Made by a program: the position numbers and the translations under genes
NCBI RefSeq assembly: GCF_010120715.1
Contig: NZ_CP047591.1
Coordinates: 3,100,001 to 3,164,000, forward strand
Reading direction: 5' to 3'
Length of the DNA: 64,000 nt
Origin: Aminipila terrae
Lineage (GTDB): Bacteria; Bacillota; Clostridia; Peptostreptococcales; Anaerovoracaceae
The notes under the pieces: model-generated
Seen by the model: the letters and a program-made list of their open reading frames with translations, nothing else
Told to the model about the DNA's origin: nothing
The model's database searches: none
In this document: positions 25,677 through 34,877 of the stretch, in pieces
Layout of the letters: each line of letters begins with the position of its first letter
Position numbering within the stretch: position 1 is the stretch's first letter

Positions 25677-26222
25677 GTGTTTGATATAAGAAAAATTCAG
25701 GAACAAGTGATTTATGGTGCTGTCAAAAGTATGAGTAATGATGAAACAGCAGGAGAAATCGTATATGGAAAAGGTGAGGCTGCCAAAACGGAGGATAATC
25801 CTACATGGGTAAAATCAACAATGAAGCGATTGGAAAACAAGTTTGACAAGCAGTCTGTTAATCAGATTAGAATGCACTGCCAGTGTGGGTATGGAATGGA
25901 TGAAAAATTAGCTTTAGTAAAAGAACTGGTAAAATCTTCATCAAACATGGAGGAATTGGGAAATTTGGACAAAGCTAAAGCGGCAGGGTTGTTTTGCTCC
26001 AATGGAGAGTTATATCTGAAATTTCCTTTTTGTCCCTGTCCCATGCTTGCAGAGGTAGACAGATTGGATACAGATACATGGTGTCAATGTACCACTGGAT
26101 ACAGCAAAGTACTTTTTGAAGAAGCTTTTAAGTGTAAAGTGGATGTGGAACTTCTGAAAAGTATAAAAATGGGAGATGAAATATGCCTTATGAAAATAAT
26201 ACCCCAAGGGCATATATGGTAA
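25677..26222 (+). CDS. DUF6144-like cysteine-rich protein (181 aa)
   Basis: Conserved-looking blocks CQCGYGMDEKLALVKEL, LDKAKAAGLF, FPFCPCPMLAEVDRLDT and WCQCTTGYSKVLFEEAF match the DUF6144 group as I recall it. The clustered cysteines (CQC, CPC, CQC) suggest metal or redox chemistry. GTG 25677 was chosen because GGAGGAG lies six bases upstream; GTG 25662 overlaps that site. No function known. Confidence 0.7.
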   Translation: MFDIRKIQEQVIYGAVKSMSNDETAGEIVYGKGEAAKTEDNPTWVKSTMKRLENKFDKQSVNQIRMHCQCGYGMDEKLALVKELVKSSSNMEELGNLDKAKAAGLFCSNGELYLKFPFCPCPMLAEVDRLDTDTWCQCTTGYSKVLFEEAFKCKVDVELLKSIKMGDEICLMKIIPQGHIW

Positions 26223-26276
26223 TAGATATATTTATGTGTGAGTTATTAATTATGTTTACGAGTAGGAGCAGTATAG

Positions 26277-26684
26277 ATGGTAAATAAAAATACTAGAAAT
26301 ATTTTTGAAAATTTTTTAGATTCATATAATGAGTGCTTTAATAAAAAAGATTTGGCTGCTTTAAGAGAGTTTTATGATACAAATGACAATGTTTTAATAT
26401 ATTTTGATAATCATAAAAATAACGATACCTATAGCTTAGAAGAACATCTGAAACTGATATCTGATTTTTTCGAAAAGGGCAAATCAACTGAGTCAGGAGC
26501 TGTTGAACCCCTCATTATAGAGAACTTAAATATCTTGCATAAAGGTGAGGCAGCCTGCTTATGTTTTATTTCAAGATATAAAAGTTTCCCCGTTCCAGCG
26601 GTTAGAAGCACTTTGTATCTGGAATGTACAAATAGTGTATGGAAAATCAAACATGCTCATTTTTCGTTTGAACCTGAAAAGTAA
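26277..26684 (+). CDS. SnoaL/NTF2-like protein
   Basis: 135 residues with the cone-shaped NTF2 layout: FLDSYNECFNKKDLAALREF, then FYDTNDNVLIYFDNH, LISDFFEKG, ACLCFISRYKS and WKIKHAHFSFEP at the end. Such proteins bind small ligands or act on them (DUF4440/SnoaL group). AGGAGCAG precedes ATG. It is followed 13 bases later by the cupin gene and probably co-transcribed. Confidence 0.7.
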   Translation: MVNKNTRNIFENFLDSYNECFNKKDLAALREFYDTNDNVLIYFDNHKNNDTYSLEEHLKLISDFFEKGKSTESGAVEPLIIENLNILHKGEAACLCFISRYKSFPVPAVRSTLYLECTNSVWKIKHAHFSFEPEK

Positions 26685-26697
26685 GGAGGACACCGTA

Positions 26698-27042
26698 ATG
26701 AAAGATTTCCCACAATTTATGAAAAATCAACTAAACCATATTGATAGCAGTCAGCAAAATACTAAGGACATAGATGGATATTATTTTGAGGGAAAGGACG
26801 GAAGCCAAATGGCCTATTGGACGTACTATGCAGATAGAGATTCTAAAGAGCAGGTGCATCAATTTGATGAATATACAGTATGTGTTGCCGGACAATACGT
26901 GGAAATCTTTGATGGAATTGAACATGTCTTAAATCCGGGGGATGAAATCGTTGTGCCTAAGGGAACGCTTCATTATGGAAGAGTAAAGGCAGGAACAAGA
27001 ACAATACATTGTTTTGGAGGAAAGAGAATTAACCATTTATAA
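26698..27042 (+). CDS. Cupin domain protein
   Basis: 114 residues behind AAGGAGGA. The cupin motifs are VHQFDEYTVCVAGQYVEIFD (first) and GDEIVVPKGTLHYGRV (second, PKGT/S-x-H). One metal-binding small beta barrel; role unknown. ATG 26698 has an ideal ribosome site, while the longer upstream frame runs through the previous gene. Confidence 0.8.
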   Translation: MKDFPQFMKNQLNHIDSSQQNTKDIDGYYFEGKDGSQMAYWTYYADRDSKEQVHQFDEYTVCVAGQYVEIFDGIEHVLNPGDEIVVPKGTLHYGRVKAGTRTIHCFGGKRINHL

Positions 27043-27108
27043 TCATGCTAATTTAGCCATAGGGGATTAGATGAAAAAGAAGATAAAAGAAATTTAAAAG
27101 GTGAAAGA

Positions 27109-27257
27109 ATGAATATTATTTCCATAAGAGAGAACTCTCATTATGCACGAGAGTCAATAACAACATTGGATACTATGAACATTATGGATTTGAATATATT
27201 GCACAGGGATATCATCCATGGGGAGAAAGTTCAAGAGTCTATCAGGCCAAACTATAA
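27109..27257 (+). pseudogene. Deleted GNAT acetyltransferase remnant
   Basis: MNIISIRENSHYARESI is a GNAT N-terminus after GGTGAAAG. A second frame then reads YYEHYGFEYIAQGYHPWGES and RVYQAKL with TAA at 27255: a GNAT C-terminus. The middle (acetyl-CoA site) is gone, so this is an internal deletion with frame change. By chance the first frame runs on into the next gene. Confidence 0.6.
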
Positions 27258-27288
27258 CAACCAGCATGTTAATTTGAAAGGCAGTAAT

Positions 27289-27786
27289 ATGAGAAAGATT
27301 TTAATCAATGAAAATAATCGTTCAGACTTAACCATCATGCTATTTGTTGAGGGAACTATCCTAAAACCCAAATCATGGTTATCCCTATATAATCACAACT
27401 CTTATATACCCATTGGAAATGCAGTGGAAATCATAAAGAAGTGGCAAGAGCAAGGCGCAAATATTATCTACTGTACTTCACGAAAGAAAAAACAGGCAGA
27501 TGCTATTGCAACTCTTTTAAAAAAATATAGTTTTGATGGATCTTTTTTGGTATCCAGAGAGTCAAAAGAAAGGTATAAAGACATAGTAGAAATGGTGAAG
27601 CCAGATATTTTGATTGAAGATGATTGCAAAAGTATTGGTGGGGCGTGGCAAATGTGTATTACAAAAGTAAATCAGGAAATCAGGAAAAAGATTTTGTCTA
27701 TTATAGTGTCAGAGTTTAAGGGCATCGATAATCTGCCTGCTGATATTGACAGCTTGAAAACTTTTAGTGCAAATTCAAACTTATAA
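27289..27786 (+). CDS. HAD-like hydrolase/phosphatase family protein
   Basis: 165 residues. LTIMLFVEGTILKP occupies the place of the DxDGT nucleophile loop but lacks its first Asp. NAVEIIKKWQEQGANIIYCT (motif II Thr-Ser), then KERYKDIVEMVKPDILIEDD (motif III Lys and acidic pair) complete a HAD-like pattern. The missing nucleophile makes activity doubtful. ATG 27289 with AAAGG was chosen because upstream codons belong to a GNAT remnant. Confidence 0.55.
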   Translation: MRKILINENNRSDLTIMLFVEGTILKPKSWLSLYNHNSYIPIGNAVEIIKKWQEQGANIIYCTSRKKKQADAIATLLKKYSFDGSFLVSRESKERYKDIVEMVKPDILIEDDCKSIGGAWQMCITKVNQEIRKKILSIIVSEFKGIDNLPADIDSLKTFSANSNL

Positions 27787-27841
27787 ATATTGTATAATGA
27801 ATTCTTGGATTTGCAAATAAATATAATACAGGAGGATAAAT

Positions 27842-28519
27842 ATGATTAGCGTATTTAAAAAGAAAGCTTCTAAATGGGCAGTTGCAGCCCTGTTAATTAC
27901 AGTTTTATTAACAGGATGTTCAGATATAAAAGGTCAGGAAAATACATCAAAATCTATTGATAATTCTGCTTCTGGCAGCACCCAGACTCAAAAAGAAAAT
28001 GTTTCTCAGAATTCTTCGGGAAGTACTTCAACTAAGTCTGATCAAAAAGAACTATTGTCAGATATAATGGAGTCTGCCAAGGAGGGAAAGGTTATTAATT
28101 GTGATATTGCTGCAAATGAAACAGCAAATATATGGGATATTGAAGAAAAATGGGGAAAAGCAGATAAGACAGAAGAATGGATTCCGGAGGCAAAAGGGTG
28201 TTATACAACCTATTCAAAATCTAACATTGTCTTTGGATCAAATAAAGGGGGAGCTATTTTTGAAATCAGATCTTTTGACAGCCAGCTGAAAAACATCTCT
28301 CTTTCCATGGTAAAAGACGCTTTTGGAAAGCCAGAATATGCGGTTAAAACCAACAATCAGCAGATTGTGGGATATACTGCAGATACGGACTATAAATTAC
28401 TTTTTGTATTCCCAGAACCTTCAAAAAGTAATAAAGATCCTAAGCTTGATCATTACTGTGTTTTATATCCCAAAGGCACTGTTAATATAATGTCTGGAGA
28501 TAAGGGAAGAGAATGGTAA
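27842..28519 (+). CDS. YjgB-family (DUF4309) lipoprotein
   Basis: Signal peptide ending LLTGC (lipobox Cys ~26), a Ser/Thr/Gln-rich linker, then the DUF4309 domain: ANIWDIEEKWGKADKTEEWI, CYTTYSKSNIVFGSNKGGAI, VKDAFGKPEYAVKT and YKLLFVFPEP. Surface-anchored; role unknown. AGGAGG lies eight bases before ATG. Confidence 0.8.
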   Translation: MISVFKKKASKWAVAALLITVLLTGCSDIKGQENTSKSIDNSASGSTQTQKENVSQNSSGSTSTKSDQKELLSDIMESAKEGKVINCDIAANETANIWDIEEKWGKADKTEEWIPEAKGCYTTYSKSNIVFGSNKGGAIFEIRSFDSQLKNISLSMVKDAFGKPEYAVKTNNQQIVGYTADTDYKLLFVFPEPSKSNKDPKLDHYCVLYPKGTVNIMSGDKGREW

Positions 28520-28547
28520 AATAAATTACACATAAAGGAAGTACTAT

Positions 28548-29054
28548 ATGATAATCAGAAAAGCAGAGATAAAAGACTTAAAAGAACTATTGGATATTTA
28601 TAATTATGAAGTTGAACATGGAGTAGCTACTTTTGATTTGAAGCTGAAAACTCTGGAGGAATGGAAAGGATGGTTTAGCACACATAATGTGGATAATCAT
28701 CCCCTGTTTGTTGCCGAAGTAAATAACTGCGTTGCAGGATATGCTAGCCTGTCATCCTATAGAGAAAAGGAAGCTTACAAGGCTACCGTAGAACTATCTA
28801 TATATATTGGAGCGGATTATAGAAAAAAGGGGATTGCTTCTGCTCTGATGGCATTTATTCTGGAAGAAGCCAGAAAGGATGAAGGAATACACACGGTGGT
28901 TTCGGTTATTACGGCGGGAAATGAAGCCAGCCGAAAGCTACATGAAAAATTTGGATTTGAGTACTGTGGTACTATCAAAGAAGTGGGAATAAAGTTTGGA
29001 GAATACAGAGATATTGAAAATTACAGGCTGGGGTGTAGGCAGACCTTTCAGTAA
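28548..29054 (+). CDS. GNAT acetyltransferase, phosphinothricin acetyltransferase-like
   Basis: MIIRKAEIKDLKELLDIYNY and GVATFDLKLKTLEEWKGWF match the Pat/YncA branch. YIGADYRKKGIASALMAFIL carries the acetyl-CoA loop (RKKGIA). FGFEYCGTIKEVGIKFGEY ends the family pattern. These enzymes acetylate the amino group of phosphinothricin, methionine sulfoximine or other amino-acid analogues; real substrate unknown. AAGGAAG precedes ATG. Confidence 0.85.
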   Translation: MIIRKAEIKDLKELLDIYNYEVEHGVATFDLKLKTLEEWKGWFSTHNVDNHPLFVAEVNNCVAGYASLSSYREKEAYKATVELSIYIGADYRKKGIASALMAFILEEARKDEGIHTVVSVITAGNEASRKLHEKFGFEYCGTIKEVGIKFGEYRDIENYRLGCRQTFQ

Positions 29055-29072
29055 AATATTACAAACAAAAGG

Positions 29073-29117
29073 TTGACAACTGTGTACCATAATGCTATTG
29101 TTTAGGTACACAGTTGT
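29073..29117 (+). promoter_or_regulatory. Promoter with overlapping BlaI-type operator
   Basis: TTGACA (29073-29078) and TATTGT (29096-29101) are spaced by 17 bases. ACAACTGTGTACC (29076-29088) and GGTACACAGTTGT (29105-29117) are perfect 13-bp inverted arms straddling the promoter. BlaI/MecI repressors bind such dyads and block their own promoters, and the BlaI gene begins 29 bases downstream. Confidence 0.8.
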
Positions 29118-29145
29118 TTACTTTTTACAAAGGGGGGTTAAACAT

Positions 29146-29526
29146 ATGAAGAAAATCAATTTGTCAGACGGTGAGTGGAGCATGATGAACATATTATGGC
29201 AGGATGCTCCCAAAACGATTACCCAGCTTACAGCTGAACTGAAAGAAGCCAGAGGCTGGAGTAAACATACCGTTATAACGATGCTTGGACGAATGGAATC
29301 AAAGAATGTAGTAAGATATGAAGAAGGAAACAGAGCAAAGCAGTATTATCCCACGGTTGAAAGAACCGAAACAGCACTGGGAGAAACAGAAAGCTTTCTC
29401 GAAAAAGTCTATTCAGGGAGTATAGGACTGATGGTCAACACCATGGTTGAGAAGAACAGTTTATCAAAGGATGAGATTGATGAATTGTATGCCATACTGA
29501 GAAAGGCAGAGGAGGGAGCAAAATGA
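29146..29526 (+). CDS. BlaI/MecI/CopY family repressor
   Basis: 126 residues: winged helix (LSDGEWSMMNILWQDAPKTI, ARGWSKHTVITMLGRMESKN, YYPTVERTE) and a C-terminal dimer helix. ATG 29146 follows AAGGGGGG. It overlaps the BlaR1 gene by four bases, so the pair is translated together. It should repress itself and perhaps a resistance or cell-wall gene until the sensor protease cuts it. A perfect operator dyad lies upstream. Confidence 0.9.
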   Translation: MKKINLSDGEWSMMNILWQDAPKTITQLTAELKEARGWSKHTVITMLGRMESKNVVRYEEGNRAKQYYPTVERTETALGETESFLEKVYSGSIGLMVNTMVEKNSLSKDEIDELYAILRKAEEGAK

Positions 29527-31312
29527 TAAATACAATCATATCCTCATCTGCATTGATTGTGATTATACTTATTATCAGGTTTTCCTTGAAGGGGAAAATC
29601 AATCCGATGTTGCAGTATGGCCTTTGGAGTCTTGTGGCCCTGCGGCTGGCGTTCTTTAACCTGTTGAATTTACATCCTATAGAAAGTGCCTTAAGTGTCA
29701 TGAATGTGGCAGAGGATGTTACAAAAACAATACAGGGAATTTCAACAGCAGGACAAATTACTGGGGGAATACCCAGACAGGGATGGACCATAATGTTATG
29801 CCTGTTATGGATAGTATGAATACAGGCTTTATGGCAAGCAGCAGCATTGGGGAAACTGCTGTTAACTGGCATCTTGTCATAATGATTGTCTGGGCTATGG
29901 GGACTATTGCTATAGGGTTATGGCTTTTTTATTCAAATTTAAAATTTAGCAGGAAGATTGCTGGTAAGCGGACATTTTTAATGTCTGTAGAAACCCACTA
30001 TAAAGAAAATCCAGATAATAAAGAAAAGAACCTTACAAATAAAAGAATGACAAAGAAAAAGAAAAAGAAAATGTGTCTGCCCGTGTATGTGGTTGATGGA
30101 CTGTATTCTCCATGCCTTATGAAATATAGAGGAGAAACAGGCATATATGTGACCTCTGACTTGATTAACCAAAAAGAAAAGTTACGTTATGCCATTAATC
30201 ATGAGCTGTGCCACTACAGACATCATGATTTAATCTGGTCTATGGTTCGTGGCATATTCTTAGCTTCTTATTGGTTCAATCCTTTAGTATGGGTGGCTGC
30301 AGTTATGTCTAAAAGAGATTGTGAACTTGCTTGTGATTATGGGGTAATCAGGGTAATAGGGAAAGACAACAGATTGGATTATGGAAAAGCTTTAGTGGAT
30401 TTAATAAGTAGCCAGGAACAAAAAAATAATGTTTTTCAAATGGCTACCACTATGTGGGGAAGCTCAAAAGGAATAAAAGAAAGGGTTAACATGATTGTGG
30501 AAAATAAGAAAATGAAGATTCCCACGTTAATTGCAATACTTCTTATTGCTACACTGTCTGTGGGATTTACTTTTACAGAACCACTTACTAATGTAAAGGA
30601 TTTTACTGATCAGCAAAAAATGCAGATTACTGCTTTCGCCACTAAATGGGCAGATGCGGTTACAGAAAGAGATGCCAGGACTATTTATGGTCTGTGTCAA
30701 AATAAAGAACTCTATTTAACTATTGGAGGAGTAGCAGAAAACGGCCAGTTATGGATGGGGGTATCAAGCCCGTGGCCATGGAACAGAGATTATAAAATCA
30801 ATATTCTGGATTCATCTACAATTGAGATTTATTACTATTTCAGAACATCAATACCAACTGTTTATGCAGCCAAGGAAATTGTAACCATTAGGGAGATAGA
30901 TGGTAAATATAAGGCAGCACAAGATAGTTGGAAACAATTTGATAAGGTTGAATCTAAGAAAGATTTTGATGAGGCTTATAAATTTGGATTCCCTGAACTT
31001 GAAGATTTCACGGAGACTTACCAGTTTCAAGCAGATGATAATACGGATTATAACAAGGGTAGAAAAGAAATTCTTGAAAACCCGGCTACTGCAGCAATAG
31101 ATCAGTTAAACCTTGCTGGTGCCAGGGTTAGTGGTATTTATAAGGATGCCTATGCAAAAAAAGCCCTGGTTAAATTTGAGTGGAAAGACGGTGAAGGTAC
31201 GGTTTATTTAACCCAGCCTGAATTTACAACTGAAAAGGGGAACAAGAAGCAGGCCACTGTGTGGGTGGTTTCTAATGAAAAATGGGGAACGAAAACCAAT
31301 GGAAGCATTTAA
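29523..31312 (+). pseudogene. BlaR1/MecR1-type M56 sensor metalloprotease, frameshifted
   Basis: N-terminal membrane helices (SALIVIILIIRF, LQYGLWSLVALRL) are followed by a frame change between about 29765 and 29790. Then comes the M56 protease core, with RYAINHELCHYRHHDLIWS (HExxH) and WFNPLVWVAA. After another helix (LIAILLIATLSVGF) lies an exported domain of ~250 residues that is not a penicillin-binding sensor, so the signal is unknown. Joined pieces give one normal BlaR1-like protein; a single indel breaks it. Confidence 0.85.
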
Positions 31313-31362
31313 AGGAGGGAAAAAGAGAATTTTTATATTTAAAACGGAATGGAGGGAATCTT

Positions 31363-32003
31363 GTGGAAGAAGAAGAAAAGATATTTGCGGGTAAAATGTT
31401 TGATCCACGTAAAAAGGAGTTGAAGGCCATTAAGCACAAGGCACATCTGGCGTGTCAGAGATACAATACAATGAATGAATTTGATCCGGACCGTTTACCT
31501 ATAATCAGAGAATTTATAGGAAGTATTGGAAACACCTACTATTTTCAGGGACCAGTTCAGTTTAATTATGGCTGTCATACTTTTATAGGAGAAAACTTCT
31601 TTGCAAACTTTAATCTGATGATTATGGATGACGCCCGTATTTATATAGGTGATAATGTATGCTTTGGACCAAATGTATCATTAATGGCTACTTCTCATCC
31701 CTGATAGCCCAGGAACGTATGGGTCTTGATGAAAGGGGAAATACCACAATGGCCGAATATGCAGAAGAAATTCATATTGGCAATAACGTGTGGATTGCCT
31801 GCAATGCTGTTGTATTAGGTGGTGTACATATAGGCAACAATGTAGTAATTGGTGCTGGCAGTGTTGTAACAAAAGACATTCCAGATAATTATCTTGCATT
31901 TGGCAACCCTTGCAGGCCGGTCCGCCTGATTACAGAATCAGATAGTAAAAAGGATTTAATTTTACAAGAAGATATCAAACATTTTGAATATAATATTAAA
32001 TAA
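31363..32003 (+). pseudogene. Maltose/galactoside O-acetyltransferase family protein, frameshifted
   Basis: GTG start after GGAGGG. An N-terminal Mac domain (EKIFAGKMFDPRKKELKAIK) precedes left-handed beta-helix hexapeptides (YGCHTFIGENFFANFN, DDARIYIGDNVCFGP, EIHIGNNVWIACNAVVLGGV, IGAGSVVTKDIP). The frame breaks at 31688-31697: CATCCCTG is one C short of CATCCCCTG, which would give TSHPLIAQERMGLDER. Transfers acetyl from acetyl-CoA to a sugar. Confidence 0.85.
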
Positions 32004-32119
32004 ATGCTTGATTAAGATTTCTGCTTTCATTTAAAAGCAGAAAGTGGAAAGCAAAAAACATTTTATTTTTTAATAATTTATGATATAATTAGTAATAATA
32101 TAATATACAGAAATTGGAG

Positions 32120-32170
32120 GAGCCTGTCACCAAAGGGATAAAATCTCTTTTTGGTTAGTAGGCTCTTTTT
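32120..32170 (+). terminator. Leader hairpin/attenuator-like terminator before the antiporter gene
   Basis: GAGCCT/AGGCTC outer stem, ACCAAA/TTTGGT inner stem and GGGAT/ATCTC top stem form a long imperfect hairpin followed by TTTTT. An AT-rich promoter-like region (TATAAT) lies just upstream, so the hairpin may sit in the 5' leader of the antiporter mRNA. No known riboswitch class was matched. Confidence 0.5.
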
Positions 32171-32200
32171 GTATTTTTTTGAAAAAGAAAGGAAACACGA

Positions 32201-33328
32201 ATGGTTTTAATATTTCAATTAGCTATCATATTGATTGCATCTAAAGTTGCTGGAAGTTTGAGCGTAAGGCTTGGACAGCCCTCTGTTCTGGGCAAACTCT
32301 TAATCGGTATTGTACTTGGACCTTCTGTCCTAGGTCTTGTGGAAGGAACTGAAGTTCTAGGAAACTTAAGCGAGATTGGAGTGATACTGCTTATGTTCAT
32401 TGCCGGATTAGAAACAGATTTCAAGGAATTTAAAAGGACAGGAGCAGCAGCCACATTAGTGGGACTCAGTGGAATTATTGTACCCTTTGGATTTGGACTA
32501 GCCGCAGGAAGTTTCTTGAACTTTTCTACCATAGGCTCCTGGTTTTTAGGATTATTACTTTCAGCTACAAGTGTGAGTATATCTGTTCAGACATTAAAAG
32601 AAATGGACCGGCTGAAGACTCGGGAAGGAGCTGCTATTTTAGGGGCAGCTGTTATTGACGATGTAGTGGTTATTATTGCGTTAGCATTCTTAATGAGCTT
32701 TACCAGCAGTGATGTTAATTTAAGTGTTGTTATCTTAAAGAAAGTATTATTTTTTGCAGGAGCTATTGCCATAGGGTGGAAAGGTGTTCCATGGTTCATG
32801 AATAAATTCACTTCTTTAAAAGTAACAGAAACGGTTATTTCCTCTGCATTAATCATATGTTTCACTTTTGCATATTTAGCAGAATACACAGGTGTTGCCG
32901 CAATCATAGGGTCTTATATGGCAGGAGTAGCTGTAAGTGCTACAGACTATAAAAGTGAAGTGCTTGAAAAGGTTGAAACTATTAGTTATTCAATATTTGT
33001 TCCTGTATTTTTTACATCCATTGGTGTTACAGCTCAGTTTACAGGAATAGGCAAAAGTTTACCTGTTATAATATTCATAAGCATAATTGCTATTCTTTCA
33101 AAGCTCATTGGAGCTTCAGCAGGTGCTAAAATATCTGGATTCAGTTGGAGAAGTGCGTTAGGCATAGGATCTGCCATGGTTTCAAGGGGGGAAGTAGCTC
33201 TTATTATGGCAACTATCGGCTTGGACAATAATTTATTAAGTTCGGATTTCTATGCGGTAATCGTTGTTGTGGTCCTTGTGACGACAATTGCTACTCCTTT
33301 AATGATGAAATGGTCTTTCAGCAATTAA
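32201..33328 (+). CDS. Cation:proton antiporter (CPA2/Kef-type)
   Basis: 375 residues with about 11-12 membrane segments: LGQPSVLGKLLIGIVLGPSV, LLMFIAGLETDFKEFKR, and VIDDVVVIIAL (the DD of monovalent cation/proton antiporters), ending VSRGEVALIMATIGL. No C-terminal TrkA-N domain. It should exchange Na+ or K+ for H+ across the cell membrane. AAAGGAAAC lies before ATG. Confidence 0.9.
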   Translation: MVLIFQLAIILIASKVAGSLSVRLGQPSVLGKLLIGIVLGPSVLGLVEGTEVLGNLSEIGVILLMFIAGLETDFKEFKRTGAAATLVGLSGIIVPFGFGLAAGSFLNFSTIGSWFLGLLLSATSVSISVQTLKEMDRLKTREGAAILGAAVIDDVVVIIALAFLMSFTSSDVNLSVVILKKVLFFAGAIAIGWKGVPWFMNKFTSLKVTETVISSALIICFTFAYLAEYTGVAAIIGSYMAGVAVSATDYKSEVLEKVETISYSIFVPVFFTSIGVTAQFTGIGKSLPVIIFISIIAILSKLIGASAGAKISGFSWRSALGIGSAMVSRGEVALIMATIGLDNNLLSSDFYAVIVVVVLVTTIATPLMMKWSFSN

Positions 33329-33468
33329 AGAAGGAATCAGCGGATTATTTTTATATGGAAAATTATAGTAATATATAATATAATATTATTATTTATAAAA
33401 GAATGCCAAAATTATTCTCAAATACAAAGTGAAAATATGGATGGGATAGATTTTAAGGGGTTAAATTT

Positions 33469-33888
33469 ATGCAGATTAAATGGGAAAAAATCAAAGTAAT
33501 AGTTCTTATAGCTTGTATTCTGTTAGCTTTATTTGGGATATACCAGTTAATTAGCAGACTGTCATTTGTTGGGGATCGGAATTTTACTTTAGGTGGAGGG
33601 TATACCTGTGACAAAATGCCTTTTGATACCATGTCCTTTGAAATCGATGGTTCCAACAAATTTACTTATTACTATGGTAATGAGCAATTAGTAGACAATG
33701 GAACGTTTACTAAAGTTTCAGATGGTGTTTACAGCTTGAATTCTTCAACGTTTTTTAAAGATGAAAAGCTGAAATGCTACAAGAAATATCCCTCGGAAAG
33801 TGGTTTTAAAGTAAAGATTAACGGGGTGGAGTGCAAGTTTGTTCAGCAGACCAGCGAACCTGTTTATATAAATAAGAATACAGAGTAG
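33469..33888 (+). CDS. Single-TM protein of unknown function (139 aa)
   Basis: One N-terminal anchor (VIVLIACILLALFGIYQLIS, residues ~10-29), then an extracytoplasmic beta-rich domain (GGGYTCDKMPFDTMSFEIDG, NGTFTKVSDGVYSLNS). Three Cys could form a disulfide. AAGGGGTT precedes ATG. The 140-base gap before it shows no element. No family recognised. Confidence 0.55.
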   Translation: MQIKWEKIKVIVLIACILLALFGIYQLISRLSFVGDRNFTLGGGYTCDKMPFDTMSFEIDGSNKFTYYYGNEQLVDNGTFTKVSDGVYSLNSSTFFKDEKLKCYKKYPSESGFKVKINGVECKFVQQTSEPVYINKNTE

Positions 33889-34067
33889 GCACAAAAAGAA
33901 CAAATAAAGCTTATAACTGCATATACACGGAAATCTGTAAAATAAGAAAGTCTTTAGGATTAATTTATAAAAACTTAAGATTTATCAGTTAGACTGGATA
34001 TGAAAATCTGTTATACTTATAAAGTAAGTTATAAAAAATGTAGTATCTTGTAGATTAAGGGGATTTT

Positions 34068-34766
34068 ATGAAGTATCAATCACGTAACTGGTTAAAAATA
34101 AGGAAATACTTAATGCTTTTTATCATTTTCAGCATTTTAGTTTTATCAGGGATAGTAATAACAATGCCATATTGGGATTCTATCATGGCATTGTTAAGTA
34201 ATCCAGACAACATCAAGAATTTTGTTGAGAGCTACGGTATGTACGGAACGTTAGTTTTCATTGCCTTTCAAATTATTCAAATCGTAATAGCTATTATACC
34301 GGGAGAACCGATTCAGATTGCCGGAGGCTATATATATGGGACCTTTGGGGGATTTATTCTTTCAACAATCGGGATAATGACTGGCTCTGTTATAGCTTTT
34401 TTTATTTCTAGAAAATTCGGATTGCCAGTAGTAAAGTTATTTGTAAAACAGGACAAATTATTTTATTATAAGGATAAGTTTGAGAGCAAAAAAGGATTGC
34501 TGATTATTTTTATTCTTTGTTTTATCCCGGGCGTTCCCAAGGATATTCTTGTTTATGCAGCAGGGCTTACCCTGATCCGATTCCGGATTTTCTTTACTAT
34601 TTATTTCTTCGCCCGTATTCCTGCCGGTATTTTAGCAAGCTATATGGGGGCACAGTTAGGACAGAATAATTTTGGAGGCTTTGTTCTTTCTGCAATCATT
34701 GCAGTGATTATGATTGGAACTGGGTATTTCTTTAAAGAGAAGATCTATAGGCTGCTTAAATCATAA
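34068..34766 (+). CDS. TVP38/TMEM64 (VTT/DedA-like) membrane protein
   Basis: 232 residues, six or so membrane segments, with the VTT core: VIAIIPGEPIQIAGGYIYGT, GSVIAFFISRKFG and FILCFIPGVPKDILVYAAGL (the F-x-P-G-x-P-x-D loop). VTT proteins are lipid scramblases or flippases in several bacteria. The 5' gap 33889-34067 is AT-rich and otherwise empty. AAGGGG precedes ATG. Confidence 0.9.
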   Translation: MKYQSRNWLKIRKYLMLFIIFSILVLSGIVITMPYWDSIMALLSNPDNIKNFVESYGMYGTLVFIAFQIIQIVIAIIPGEPIQIAGGYIYGTFGGFILSTIGIMTGSVIAFFISRKFGLPVVKLFVKQDKLFYYKDKFESKKGLLIIFILCFIPGVPKDILVYAAGLTLIRFRIFFTIYFFARIPAGILASYMGAQLGQNNFGGFVLSAIIAVIMIGTGYFFKEKIYRLLKS

Positions 34767-34877
34767 ATTATTTATTAAAATTAAATATTAATTATAAAAT
34801 ATATAACGGGAAAAGGTGTCATAGTGAGAAATCCTTTCATAGACTGGTATTGTCAGCAAAGTATGGAGGATTTATAT

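Noticed and set aside
26243..26256. TTAATTATGTTTACGAG resembles the array core
   Set aside because: Only TTATGTTTA matches in an AT-rich gap; no paired arm and no CTTCYC part.
32215..32907. Antisense frames of 105 and 106 residues opposite the antiporter gene
   Set aside because: Mirror of a membrane protein coding strand, no start signals; shadow frames.
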